Shown here: one piece after another, positions 1 to 8,852 of the stretch | Position numbering within the stretch: the first letter of the stretch is position 1 | How the letters are laid out: every line of letters begins with the position of its first letter | From: Gordonia sp. SID5947 | GTDB taxonomy: Bacteria; Actinomycetota; Actinomycetes; Mycobacteriales; Mycobacteriaceae | Direction: 5' to 3' | Assembly: GCF_009862785.1 (NCBI RefSeq) | Contig: NZ_WWHU01000001.1 | Coordinates: forward strand, 3,100,001 to 3,164,000 | DNA length: 64,000 nt | The notes under the pieces: model-generated | Told to the model about the DNA's origin: nothing | The model's database searches: none | What the model saw: only the letters and a program-made list of their open reading frames with translations | Position numbers and translations under genes: made by a program

Positions 1-182
1 TCGACAACGGCTGCCTACTCTGCCCCTCCTGCCACGCCCACGTCCACGCCCACGGCTGGGACATCGTGATCGGAATCGACCGCCACCCCTGGCTCATCCC
101 ACCCACCACCATCGACCCACACCGAACACCACTACCCGCCCACAACCGCCGCACCATGCACCTCGACGAGACCGCCGCCTGA
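1..182 (+). CDS. HNH endonuclease, DUF222/13E12-type, C-terminal fragment
   Basis: The window opens inside a reading frame (codons from base 3, stop at 180-182) whose last 59 residues contain a zinc-ribbon-like CLLCPSCHAHVHAHGWDI segment and a Trp/Pro-rich tail. This is the usual end of the DUF222-HNH nuclease-like proteins that occur in many copies in mycolic-acid actinomycetes. The Cys-x2-Cys and downstream His residues fit the metal-binding half of the HNH fold. The N-terminal part lies outside the window, so intactness cannot be judged. A second full member of the family is at 47488-48825. Function of the family is not established. Confidence 0.7.
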   Translation, partial: DNGCLLCPSCHAHVHAHGWDIVIGIDRHPWLIPPTTIDPHRTPLPAHNRRTMHLDETAA

Positions 183-305
183 CGCCAGACCGCAGCGGCG
201 AAACAGACCACAGCGCAGCACATTTCGCGACGCACCTTCACCGCGTGACCGACCACCGCCGGGCCACGCACGACCCTTGACAACTCAACAGTGTGGGCCG
301 CGGGA

Positions 306-1340
306 TCACCCGGATGTGGTGGCCAGCAGTCGCTCCAGCACGTCGTCGAGCGTGAGCAGGCCGATCACCTGGCCATCGTCGACGACGGTGGCGATGTGCT
401 GTCGGGTCTCCCGCATCGTGGCCAGCGCCTCGTACACAGGCATGGTCGACGCCAGCGACAGAACCGGCCGCATGAGGTCCGCGGCAATCGCCTCGGACGG
501 TGCCGCCAGACTGTCGCGAACGTGCACCACGCCGTCGATCGGGACATCGCCGGAATCCCTGTTCCCCGCCAGATCGTCGGTCCGCACCAGGAGTCGACGG
601 TGTCCGCTCTCGCGCGACACCTTGCGGATGTAAGCGGGCGAGGCGTCACGCGGGACGCCGGTGACGTCACCATGTCCGGTCACATCTGCGACGGTCAACG
701 ACTGCAGTTCGAGCGCACTGGTCAGATGGGCGTGATAGCGCCCGTCGAGGGTGCCGACGGTCGCCGAGTGCTCGACAAGGTGCCGCAGCGCCTCCGAATC
801 CTGGCCTGCGCCCAGCTGATCCACGGGTTCGACGCCGACACGCAGCAGGCACCAATTGGCGAGGCGATTGAGCCGGACGATGACCGGACGGGTCAGCCAC
901 ATGAACGCCCGCATCGGGATCGCCAGCAACGTGGCCGAACGTTCCGGGTGCGCGATGGCCCACGACTTCGGGGCCATCTCACCGACAACGAGGTGCAGGA
1001 ACGTGACGATCACCAATGCCAGGACGAAGCCTGCGATGTCGGCGGACCACGCAGGCAGCCCCCAAATCTCGAATGCCGGTGTGAGCCAGTGGTGCACAGC
1101 GGGTTTGGTGATGGCGCCGAGGGCCAGCGTGCAGACGGTGATGCCGAGCTGAGAACCAGCCAGCAGGACCGACAGTTCCGATGCGCTACGCAGTGCTGCC
1201 CGTGCGGAGCGGCTGTTGGGGGCGGCATCTTCCAGACGGTGCCGCCGTGCGGCGATCAGGGCGAACTCGACGGCGACGAAGAAGGCGCTCGCCGCGATCA
1301 ACGCGATGGTCGCGATCCCCACGACCCACGGGCTGCTCAT
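306..1340 (-). CDS. CNNM/CorC-family membrane protein with CBS domains (distal paralogue)
   Basis: A 344-aa membrane protein. The N-terminal ~190 residues form a DUF21 (CNNM) transmembrane domain with three or four helices and the family sequence VVGEMAPKSWAIAHPE; the C-terminal part holds a CBS pair ending in VVDDGQVIGLLTLDDVLERL. Family members are implicated in Mg2+/Co2+ homeostasis and are often mislabelled haemolysins. It lacks the CorC_HlyC domain present in its neighbour. Its start overlaps the stop of the preceding gene by 4 bp, so the two are translationally coupled and may act as a pair, as is common for CNNM paralogues in actinobacteria. The ATG start is favoured by this overlap. 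Confidence 0.85.
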   Translation of the reverse strand: MSSPWVVGIATIALIAASAFFVAVEFALIAARRHRLEDAAPNSRSARAALRSASELSVLLAGSQLGITVCTLALGAITKPAVHHWLTPAFEIWGLPAWSADIAGFVLALVIVTFLHLVVGEMAPKSWAIAHPERSATLLAIPMRAFMWLTRPVIVRLNRLANWCLLRVGVEPVDQLGAGQDSEALRHLVEHSATVGTLDGRYHAHLTSALELQSLTVADVTGHGDVTGVPRDASPAYIRKVSRESGHRRLLVRTDDLAGNRDSGDVPIDGVVHVRDSLAAPSEAIAADLMRPVLSLASTMPVYEALATMRETRQHIATVVDDGQVIGLLTLDDVLERLLATTSG

Positions 1341-2734
1341 CGGATACCTCCCTCGTCGGCGCTCGTGACGTCGTGGACGGTGAGCAGCACCGACGACGGA
1401 ACGTGTCGCTCGATGGCGAGGACGTGGAATCTCACGGTGGGCGACATCGAATCATGCTCTGGCACCGCGTGATCGGCAGCCAATTCCAGCGACACCGCAT
1501 CTCCGACCTCGGGCAGGCCGCCGAAGCGGCCGATGACCAGTCCGGCCACGGTCTCGTGTTCGCCGTCGGGCAGGTCGTGACCGATCTCGCGGGACACCTC
1601 GTCGAGGTGCGCGTCACCACGGATGCGCCATCCGTCGTCGGTGCGCTCGATGACGTCGGGCCGTTCCGGATCGTGCTCGTCGTCGATCTCGCCGACGAGT
1701 TCCTCGGCGATGTCCTCGACGGTCACCACGCCGTCGAATCCGCCGTATTCGTCGATCACCACGGCCATCTCGTCGGAGGCGTCGTGAATCCGGGTCAGCA
1801 CCTCCGGCAGCGGAAGTGATGTCGGGACGATCACCGCCGGACGGCAGAGGGTCGCTGCGGTTGCGTCCGGTAGAGCCTCGAGGGCATCCGGGGCCGCCGC
1901 GGCGACCTGCCAGTCGAGCAGGTCGTGCAGACGGATCACCCCGATGACCTCGGCATCGTCGTCGACCACGGGGTAGCGGGTGTGGCCGGTGCTCATCCTG
2001 GCGAGCACACTCGAGGCGGACTCGTCGGCCCGAACGCTGTCGACTCGGGTCCGCGGGATCATCGCGTGCCCGGCTGTGCGCGTGGGGAAGTCGAGAATCC
2101 GATCGAGCAGGGTGGAGAGGTCGGCGGGCAATTCACCGGCCTCTCTCGATTCCGCGACGATGTGTTCGAGGTCGCGAGGCGTTGCCGAGTGCTCGACGTC
2201 GTGTACCGGCTCGATCCGCAGGAGCTTCAACAAGAGATTCGACGATTTGTCGAACAACGCGATCAACCAGCCGAAGACCGTGAGATACGCGGTGGTGGAC
2301 CCGGCCAGGCGACGCGCGACCGGTTCCGGACGAGCAATGGCGAGGTTCTTCGGGAACAACTCGCCCATCACCATCTGGACGACGGTGGAGAAGAGGATGG
2401 CGACCACCGTGCCGATCGCGACACCGACGGCAACCGGAATGCCCACGTCGCCGAGCAACTCGCCGACGCCACTGCCGATCAGCGGTTCTGCGACGTAGCC
2501 GACCAGCAGGCCGGTCACGGTGATGCCGAGTTGGGCGCCGGACAACATGAACGAGGTGCGGCGGGTGACCGACAATGCGCGCGCCGCGGCAGCGTCACCG
2601 GCTTCGGCACGAGCTCTCAGACGCGAGCGGTCGACCGCCATGAAGGCGAATTCCTGAGCGACGAAATAGCCGGTCAGGGCGGTGATGAGGAGGACGACCA
2701 GAATGCCGGCGGCGATGCCGAGAATCGTCAGCAC
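1337..2734 (-). CDS. CNNM/CorC-family transporter with CBS and CorC_HlyC domains
   Basis: A 465-aa protein with a DUF21 transmembrane domain (residues ~1-195, including FVAQEFAFMAVDRSRL and VVQMVMGELFPKNLAIARPE), a CBS pair (~210-330, HTRYPVVDDDAEVIGVIRL and MAVVIDEYGGFDGVVTVED) and a C-terminal CorC_HlyC domain (~345-430). The architecture is that of bacterial CorC/CNNM Mg2+ transporters; cytosolic CBS domains probably bind ATP-Mg. GTG start at 2734. It is the first gene of a two-gene operon with the shorter paralogue. About 185 bp between it and tgt shows no convincing gene. Confidence 0.87.
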   Translation of the reverse strand: MLTILGIAAGILVVLLITALTGYFVAQEFAFMAVDRSRLRARAEAGDAAAARALSVTRRTSFMLSGAQLGITVTGLLVGYVAEPLIGSGVGELLGDVGIPVAVGVAIGTVVAILFSTVVQMVMGELFPKNLAIARPEPVARRLAGSTTAYLTVFGWLIALFDKSSNLLLKLLRIEPVHDVEHSATPRDLEHIVAESREAGELPADLSTLLDRILDFPTRTAGHAMIPRTRVDSVRADESASSVLARMSTGHTRYPVVDDDAEVIGVIRLHDLLDWQVAAAAPDALEALPDATAATLCRPAVIVPTSLPLPEVLTRIHDASDEMAVVIDEYGGFDGVVTVEDIAEELVGEIDDEHDPERPDVIERTDDGWRIRGDAHLDEVSREIGHDLPDGEHETVAGLVIGRFGGLPEVGDAVSLELAADHAVPEHDSMSPTVRFHVLAIERHVPSSVLLTVHDVTSADEGGIR

Positions 2735-2918
2735 GACGACCTCCAGGCGGCCCCGACGGGGTGGTCGTCAGGCAAGGTGAAGCGGGAGTGGCCAGATCGT
2801 CGTCGGCGTTTTCGGCGCTTTGCGCGTCGCATCGTCTCTCTCGGGTTGGGGCTCGGCGGACCCTTTCAGGGTGCCGCGCCGGGTGGATGTACGCAAACGG
2901 AACGATTGCGACGTCCGC

Positions 2919-4185
2919 TCAGTTCCCTCGCGCACCCGCGTAGTACCGCCGGAGGAACTCGTCGCGGTACTCGAGGTAGTTTCCGTCCTCGATGGCCTGG
3001 CGCGCCCGATCGACCATCGCCACGATGAACGACACGTTGTGCAGGGTCGCGAGGGTGGCCGCGAGCCCCTCCTTCGCCTTGAACAGATGATGGAGATAGG
3101 CCCGGCTGTATTGCGAGGTGTAGTTCTCGATCTCGGGATCGAGCGGTCGAAAGTCCCTGCGGTATTTGGCATTGGTGATGTTGTAGCGCCCGTCGAGCGA
3201 GTAGATCGCACCGTTGCGGGCGACCCGCGTCGGCGAGACACAGTCGAAGGTGTCCGCACCGTTCTCGATCGCGGTGAAGATGTCGTCGGGTTCACTGATG
3301 CCCAGCAGGTGCTTGGCCGAATCCTCGGGCAGCTCCTCGTTGACCCAGCCGACGATGGTGCCGAGGTCGTCTTTGGTCAACGCGCCGCCGATCCCGTACC
3401 CGCCGAAACCCCGGCCGCCGTCGGCCTGGTCCATCTTGCTCATCGTGACGAGGTCGCGCGCCGCCTTGCGCCGCAGGTCCTCGTATTGGGCGCCCTGGAT
3501 GACACCCCAGAGCGACTGCTGGGGCGGTGCACCCGTTCCCGGGACAGCCGGTTGTGTTCGGCCAGGCAGCGGATCGCCCAGAGCCGGGTGCGTTCCAGCG
3601 AATTCTCCTGGTATGCCCGGGTGTTCATCAGGGTCGTGAGCTCGTCGAAGGCGAAGATGATGTCGGCACCGAGCTGATGCTGGATCTGCATCGACACCTC
3701 GGGGGTGAACCGGTGTGCCGAGCCGTCGAGGTGAGATTTGAAGGTGACCCCGTCGTCGTCGACGGCGGACAGCCGCTCCTTGCCCGGCGCGGTCGCGTCG
3801 TCGTCCTGCTCGCCGGCGACGTCCATCGAGATGACCTTCTTGAACCCGACACCGAGCGACATCACCTGGAAGCCCCCGCTGTCGGTGTAGGTGGGGCCAC
3901 GCCAGTTCATGAAAGCACCGAGCCCACCGGCCTCGTCGATGATCTCCGGCCCCGGCTGCAGGTAGAGGTGGTAGGCATTGGCGAGTACCGCCTGCGCGCC
4001 GAGCGCCTCCACCGATTCGGGCAGCACCGTCTTGACCGTCGCCTTGGTACCCACCGGGACGAACGCCGGGGTTTGGATGCGGCCGTGCGGCGTCTCGATG
4101 ACGCCGGTGCGGCCCATCGTGCCGGGCAGCGACGTGCCGACGGTGAAGGAATGGTCGGGGGCAGAGCAGTGTCGCTGGAACTCAC
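2919..4185 (-). CDS. tgt: tRNA-guanine transglycosylase, reading frame broken at two homopolymers
   Basis: Base-exchange enzyme inserting queuine or a precursor at position 34 of tRNA. Conserved blocks lie in different frames: TDSGGFQVMSLG, AFDELTTLMNTRAYQE in one, and LWGVIQGAQYEDLRR, GYGIGGAL, DTFDCVSPTRVARNG (nucleophile Asp) in another, ending at 2919. One missing C at 3521-3524 (G on plus) separates the halves. A second missing base at 4157-4161 would join the N-terminus to a GTG at 4185 that has AAGGA 8 nt upstream, giving about 422 aa, a normal length. Without that repair the frame starts at GTG 4252. The Cys-x-Cys-x2-Cys zinc motif expected after FRPLDPE is absent (see findings), although catalytic Asp motifs remain. 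Could therefore be a divergent paralogue or a decaying gene. Confidence 0.8.
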
Positions 4186-4268
4186 CCGATGCATCCTTGC
4201 AGGTGGGCGGGTGTAACCCAAACCCAGCAGGCATTCGGAGGGCAACCCGCACCCGGTACGGTGATCAC

Positions 4269-4703
4269 ATGTCGAGCAGCAGCCGTCGCATCTCACTCGC
4301 TGTCCTGGTCGGATTCACCGGCATCGCGCTCGCCGCATGCGGCGGCGAACAGGAGGCCACATCGTCGTCGTCGGAGACCACGGCGACCACCATCTCGGAG
4401 AACCCGAATGCATCAGTGGTGGGCGGTCCGAAGCCGGTTTCGCCGACCACTTCGGTCGCCGACGATCACGCCGGGCACACCCAGTGCGGGGTCACCAAAG
4501 GCCCCGACGGCTCGCTGCGGATCGTGGTCCTGCAGGGCGATCTGACCTGCGACACCGCGAAGCAGGTGGCCACCGAATACAGCCCCAAGATCGCGACCGG
4601 GCAGCCGCAGCAGGTGTCCGGCTGGCAGTGCGGGCCGTCGGAGACTGCGGGAATCCTGGCTTCGTGCACCAAGGGCGACCAGGAATTCGGGCTGGCGCCA
4701 TAG
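4269..4703 (+). CDS. small secreted lipoprotein, unknown function
   Basis: A 144-aa protein with a short positively charged N-terminus (MSSSSRRIS), a hydrophobic core and the lipobox LAAC at about residue 20-23, followed by a Ser/Thr-rich linker. The globular part (residues ~70-144) has four cysteines (HTQCGV, LTCDTA, WQCGPS, ASCTKG) that could form two disulfides. This layout is common among small actinobacterial envelope lipoproteins with no known role. It is divergently oriented to tgt; the two starts are less than 100 bp apart. No enzyme motif was seen. Confidence 0.75.
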   Translation: MSSSSRRISLAVLVGFTGIALAACGGEQEATSSSSETTATTISENPNASVVGGPKPVSPTTSVADDHAGHTQCGVTKGPDGSLRIVVLQGDLTCDTAKQVATEYSPKIATGQPQQVSGWQCGPSETAGILASCTKGDQEFGLAP

Positions 4704-4737
4704 CGGACTTGACCCTGACGCGACGTGAGGCCCGACA

Positions 4738-5520
4738 GTGTCCGGTGTGAGTGACGGAGAGACCTCTCGGACGGTCGGTGCGGTCGCGCGTCTGACCGGC
4801 GTCAGTGTCCGCACGCTGCACCACTATGACCAGATCGGGTTGGTGGTGCCGTCGGGTCGTACCGCGGCGGGCTATCGGGTGTACGACGACGTCGACGTCG
4901 AACGACTGCATCGGGTTCTGACCTACCGTGAACTGGGTTTTCCGCTGGAGCAGATAGCGACCCTGCTCGACGACCCGGCGGCGGATGCGTCGGCGCATCT
5001 GCGCGATCAGCACGCGCTGCTGATCGGACGGATCGATCGCTTGCGCCGGATGGTCGCAGCTGTGGAGGACATGATGGACGCGAAGAACAACGGAATCCAG
5101 CTCACCGCCGAGGAACAGGCGGAGATCTTCGGGCGGGACTGGCCCGGCGACGAGTATGCCGCCGAGGCGGAGGAACGCTGGGGCGATTCCGACGCGTGGC
5201 AACAGAGTCGGGAGCGGGTCGCGCGCTTCTCCAAAGACGACTGGCGTGCCGTGAAAGCGGAGACCGAGGCCCTGGAGCGGCGTTTCGCCGACGCGATGCG
5301 GGCCGATGTGGTTCCCGGATCGGCGGAGGCGAACGTGCTGGCCGAAGAGCACCGGGAGTCGATCAACCGGTTCTATGACTGTGGGTACGAGATGCACGTG
5401 AATCTGGCGGGGATGTATGTCGCCGACCCTCGGTTCACCGAACACTACGACGGCGTCGCGCCCGGCCTGGCGAAATACGTCCACGACGTGATCGTGGCCA
5501 ACGCGCGGCAGGCGTCGTAG
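4738..5520 (+). CDS. MerR-family regulator with TipAS-like effector domain
   Basis: 260 aa. Residues ~12-80 are a MerR winged helix (VGAVARLTGVSVRTLHHYDQIGLV), followed by a coiled coil (~85-115) and a C-terminal domain of about 145 residues with FYDCGYEMHVNLAGMYVADPRF, typical of the thiopeptide/antibiotic-binding TipAS fold. TipAL-like proteins activate their targets when a drug-like ligand binds. GTG start at 4738; a GTG nine bases further on is an alternative. It converges with the glycosyltransferase gene, separated by only 10 bp. Confidence 0.86.
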   Translation: MSGVSDGETSRTVGAVARLTGVSVRTLHHYDQIGLVVPSGRTAAGYRVYDDVDVERLHRVLTYRELGFPLEQIATLLDDPAADASAHLRDQHALLIGRIDRLRRMVAAVEDMMDAKNNGIQLTAEEQAEIFGRDWPGDEYAAEAEERWGDSDAWQQSRERVARFSKDDWRAVKAETEALERRFADAMRADVVPGSAEANVLAEEHRESINRFYDCGYEMHVNLAGMYVADPRFTEHYDGVAPGLAKYVHDVIVANARQAS

Positions 5521-5530
5521 ACCTCGTGCT

Positions 5531-6775
5531 TCACGCCCGGCATCGCGGACGCGGCAGCAGCCGCTCGGCCACGGCATCGGCGAAGTCGCCCGCCGGGTCG
5601 GTGCGGCCGAGTTCGTCCGCGACGGCCCGGGTGTGTTCGGCCAGCGACACCGCCTCGTCGACCGCCGCACGCAGACGCTCGGCGGTGAGACGCTTCGGCG
5701 GGAGGCTGACGCCGGTCCCGGCCTCGGTGATGCGTCGCGCGATCTCGGGTTGGTCCCGCCCGAACGGCACCGCGACGATCGGCACGCCGGCGCGGGTTGC
5801 CTTGCCGACGATGCCCATGCCGCCGTGCGTGACCACCGCGGCGGCACGCGCCAGCACGGCATCGTGCGGCACGAAGCGACGAACGAACACGTTCCCGGCG
5901 TTGTCGACACCGGCCCGGTCGTAGGCGTCGGCAATGGTGAGCAGTACCCGGTACGGACGATCACGCAATGCCTCGGCCGCCACCCGGGCAAGCTGCTCAT
6001 CGCCCTGATAGTCCGTCGAACAGGTGACGAGCACCCACGGATGCCCTGGTTCGTCGAGGAATGCCGGCACCTCGCCCGGGGGATCCCACGGCTGGAAACC
6101 GACCATCGCGACGTGCGACGGCAACGCGTGTCGCGGGTATTCGAGCGGGCTCCCGGTGAGGCACAGCACCAGATCGCAGGCGTCCCACTGGTCGAGTGTG
6201 GACCGGAACTCCGCGAGACCGGCGGCTCGACGGACCTCGTTGAGCCGCGGGAGGATCGCCTTTCCGAAGGCACGCTCCACGATCGGCCAGAGGACCCGAT
6301 CCCGGATGTGGCCCAACGGCCCTCGTGCCGGCCGCAAAGCCATTCCGTACGGAGGTATGCCGCGTTCGGGCAAGGGCAGCAGGGACGGCATCGCCAACGC
6401 CCACGGCAATCCACTGGCTTCGGCGTGCGCCAGCGCGCCATGCGCATTGGCATCGACGAGGAGCACGTCGGGCCGATACGTCGCGATGGCGTCGTCGAGG
6501 TCGGCGGCGTCGATGGGCGCGCGACGCAGGACATCCTGGAAGCCGGCCACGAGTCGATCCCGGTCGGTGTCGGCGAGGTAGTCGGTCACCTCGACCCCCT
6601 CGATGCGCGGATCGACGGGTGAGGCGTCGATTCCGGCCGCCCGACATCGCGGCACCGCGGAGGCCGCGGTCCTCAAATGCACCCGGTGGCCGCGACGGAC
6701 CAGTTCCAGCAGGCCTGGCATCAGCGGGAACGCGTGCCCGGATGCGGGTGAGGTGTAGGCGAGGATCGTGCTCAT
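5531..6775 (-). CDS. UGT/MGT-type glycosyltransferase (GT1 family)
   Basis: A 414-aa two-domain GT-B enzyme. The N-terminal acceptor domain starts with TILAYTSPASGHAFPLMPGL; the C-terminal donor domain contains VVTHGGMGIVGKATRAGVPIV around residue 310-330, the nucleotide-sugar-binding signature of macrolide/flavonoid-type glycosyltransferases. It probably attaches a sugar to a small lipophilic acceptor such as an antibiotic or lipid. It is transcribed divergently from a TetR regulator, with a perfect palindrome between the two starts, which suggests ligand-induced expression and a detoxification role. Acceptor and donor cannot be deduced. Confidence 0.83.
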   Translation of the reverse strand: MSTILAYTSPASGHAFPLMPGLLELVRRGHRVHLRTAASAVPRCRAAGIDASPVDPRIEGVEVTDYLADTDRDRLVAGFQDVLRRAPIDAADLDDAIATYRPDVLLVDANAHGALAHAEASGLPWALAMPSLLPLPERGIPPYGMALRPARGPLGHIRDRVLWPIVERAFGKAILPRLNEVRRAAGLAEFRSTLDQWDACDLVLCLTGSPLEYPRHALPSHVAMVGFQPWDPPGEVPAFLDEPGHPWVLVTCSTDYQGDEQLARVAAEALRDRPYRVLLTIADAYDRAGVDNAGNVFVRRFVPHDAVLARAAAVVTHGGMGIVGKATRAGVPIVAVPFGRDQPEIARRITEAGTGVSLPPKRLTAERLRAAVDEAVSLAEHTRAVADELGRTDPAGDFADAVAERLLPRPRCRA

Positions 6776-6814
6776 CGTGGGCTCCGTTCGAGGCGTGCGT
6801 ATTTAGCTAGGATA

Positions 6815-6835
6815 TGACACAATTGAATTGTGTCA
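6815..6835. promoter_or_regulatory. TetR operator, perfect palindrome
   Basis: Two perfect 10-bp half-sites (TGACACAATT and its reverse complement) flank a single central G. The site lies in the 54-bp gap between the glycosyltransferase and TetR starts and overlaps the TetR GTG codon (6830-6832), an arrangement that would repress both divergent genes. TAGGAT at 6808-6813 and the A/T-rich stretch beside it are the likely -10 region. Confidence 0.75.
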
Positions 6836-7453
6836 AGATCCAATGAAAATTCGGAGCAGTCCGAGAAACGTCCCTACCGGATGGGCGCACGCGCCGCGGC
6901 GGCCGCCCGCACGCGTGAGGCGATCCTCGACGCCGCCGAGGATGCCTTCGAGGATCAGTGGTTCGACGACGTCACGCTGGCCGACGTCGCGCGGCTCGCG
7001 GGTGTGTCACAGCAGACGATCGTCAACCATTTCGGTTCCAAGGAGGATCTCTACATCACCGGGATCGGCGAGCGGGTCGGTCCGCGGATCAGCGCGCGCC
7101 GAGACCGGGCACGCAAGGGCGAGGTGCGATCGGTGGTGGAGACGGCGGTCGACGACTACGAGCAGACCGGCATCGGTTTGCTCCGGGTACTCGCCACCGC
7201 CGATCGCTATCCGACGATGACCACGGTCGCCGAATCAGGTCGGGTGGCACACCGCGAATGGGTCACCCGATGCTTTCCCGCGGTCCGCGACGACCGCAAC
7301 GGGGTCATCGACCAACTCTGCGTACTCCTCGACGTCCGGACGTGGTCGCAGTTCCGGCACGAGCACGGCTTCGACGAGGCCAGGACCGTCGACACGCTCG
7401 TGCGGATGGTCGAAGACGCACTCTCCCACGGCAACACGGGAACGCCGCGGTGA
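6830..7453 (+). CDS. TetR-family transcriptional repressor
   Basis: 207 aa with a canonical TetR HTH at residues ~25-70 (TREAILDAAEDAF, LADVARLAGVSQQTIVNHF, KEDLY) and a ligand-binding helical domain without recognisable subfamily features. The GTG at 6830 sits inside the palindromic operator, so the mRNA would be leaderless or have a very short leader; ATG 6881 is an alternative start just before the HTH. It is expected to repress itself and the divergent glycosyltransferase. It converges with the murF-like gene 19 bp downstream. Confidence 0.87.
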   Translation: MSRSNENSEQSEKRPYRMGARAAAAARTREAILDAAEDAFEDQWFDDVTLADVARLAGVSQQTIVNHFGSKEDLYITGIGERVGPRISARRDRARKGEVRSVVETAVDDYEQTGIGLLRVLATADRYPTMTTVAESGRVAHREWVTRCFPAVRDDRNGVIDQLCVLLDVRTWSQFRHEHGFDEARTVDTLVRMVEDALSHGNTGTPR

Positions 7454-7472
7454 CCTTCGTCCGCGTGACAGT

Positions 7473-8792
7473 TCAGCGCTGCAGCCCCTCGGCCACCCGT
7501 TCGAGGGCGGCGACTCGACTGCCCTTCACCAGCACCGCGTCACCGTCGGCCAGATCGGAGAGTTCGGCGAGCGCGCCGTCGACGTCCACCACGTGCCGGG
7601 CGACGGTGCCGTAGTGCGGCTCGTCGACGGCGATCACCTCGATCCCGAGGTCATCCGCCTGCTTGGCGATGGCGGCGTGCTGCTCGGCGGAATCGGAGCC
7701 GAGTTCGGCCATCGTGCCGAGCACGGCGATCCGGCGTCGCGCGTCGAGTGCCGCCAGCGACCGCAGAGCCGCCGACATCGAGGTCGGGTTGGCGTTGTAG
7801 GCATCGTTGAGGATCGTGACACCGGCCGAGGTGGTGACGAGTTCCATCCGCAGACCCGACAACGCCGCCCCGAGCAGACCGGCCGGGATCTCCTCGACGG
7901 GGACGCCGAGCCACCCGGCCGCGGTGGCGGCGGCGAGGGCGTTGGGTACCTGATGTTCACCGCGCGCGGCGAGCCGGATGTCGGTCTCCCCCCACGGGGT
8001 GTGCAGTCGGAACGAGGCACGCAACTGGTCGTCGAGCGCGATTCCGGACGCATGCACGTCCGCCGAGGGGCTCAGTCCGAAGGTCAGCACGCCGGCGTCG
8101 GTGCGGTCGGCCATCGCCGCGACCCGGTCGTCGTCGGCGTTGAGCACCGCGAGGCCGTCGACCGGTAGCGACTCCACGAGTTCCCCCTTGGCGCGCGCGA
8201 CGGACTCGATGTCGCCGAACAGTTCCAGATGCACGCCCTCGACGCGAGTGACGATGCCGACGGTCGGGCGGGCGATACCGCACAGCAAGTCGATGTGCCC
8301 GACGCCGCGCGCGCCCATCTCGACCACCACGGCCTCGGTGTCGTCGGGGGCCCCGGCGAGCGTGAGGGGCAGGCCGAGCTCGTTGTTGAACGACTTCTCG
8401 CTGGCCGTGGTGCGAAACGTCGTCGCAAGGACACCCGCGAGTAGATCCTTCGTCGATGTCTTGCCCACCGAGCCGGTCACACCGACGACCCTGTCCGGCA
8501 GTCGATCGCGGGCGGCCCCGCCGAGGTCGGCGAGCGCCGCGGCGGTGTCGGTGACGGTGATCGCGGGCAGAGTGATACCGGGGAGGGTCCCCTCCGACGT
8601 CAGGTATGCGGACGCACCTCCGTCGGCCGCGGCGCGCGCGAACTCATGGCCGTCGCGTGTCGCGACGATCGGCACGAACAACTGACCCGGGCGCATGCTC
8701 CGGGAGTCGATGCCGGCACCCTCGATCTGCACGTCGTCGCCGACGAGCCGTCCACCGACGGCCGCAGCGACCTCACTCGCCCTGAAATGCAC
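7473..8792 (-). CDS. murF: UDP-MurNAc-tripeptide:D-Ala-D-Ala ligase (MurF-like)
   Basis: A 439-aa Mur ligase with an N-terminal domain, a central ATPase domain with GVTGSVGKTSTK at residues ~104-115, the MurF-type SFNNELGLPLTL and VVEMGARGVGHIDLL segments, and a C-terminal domain with NDAYNANPTSM. It joins D-Ala-D-Ala to the UDP-MurNAc tripeptide in cytosolic peptidoglycan precursor synthesis. GTG start. It stands apart from any division/cell-wall cluster within this window and is divergent from a D-Ala-D-Ala-ligase-like gene, which supplies its substrate. Whether it is the only MurF of the genome or a paralogue cannot be decided here. Confidence 0.85.
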   Translation of the reverse strand: MHFRASEVAAAVGGRLVGDDVQIEGAGIDSRSMRPGQLFVPIVATRDGHEFARAAADGGASAYLTSEGTLPGITLPAITVTDTAAALADLGGAARDRLPDRVVGVTGSVGKTSTKDLLAGVLATTFRTTASEKSFNNELGLPLTLAGAPDDTEAVVVEMGARGVGHIDLLCGIARPTVGIVTRVEGVHLELFGDIESVARAKGELVESLPVDGLAVLNADDDRVAAMADRTDAGVLTFGLSPSADVHASGIALDDQLRASFRLHTPWGETDIRLAARGEHQVPNALAAATAAGWLGVPVEEIPAGLLGAALSGLRMELVTTSAGVTILNDAYNANPTSMSAALRSLAALDARRRIAVLGTMAELGSDSAEQHAAIAKQADDLGIEVIAVDEPHYGTVARHVVDVDGALAELSDLADGDAVLVKGSRVAALERVAEGLQR

Positions 8793-8852
8793 ACCGCAAC
8801 GCTACAAGCACCGCGTCCGATCGGCTGTTGCGGTGGCCGTATCGTGTCTGCC

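Noticed and set aside
291..1472. 393-aa frame opposite the CNNM paralogue
   Set aside because: Antisense shadow in high-GC DNA; Arg/His/Asp/Gln-rich composition without family features, while the opposite strand encodes a clear DUF21-CBS protein.
2735..2918. Small gene between the CNNM pair and tgt
   Set aside because: Frames on both strands are short, Arg-rich and without RBS.
3978..4268. N-terminal extension of the lipoprotein frame
   Set aside because: It overlaps tgt on the other strand and would bury the signal peptide; ATG 4269 gives a proper lipobox.
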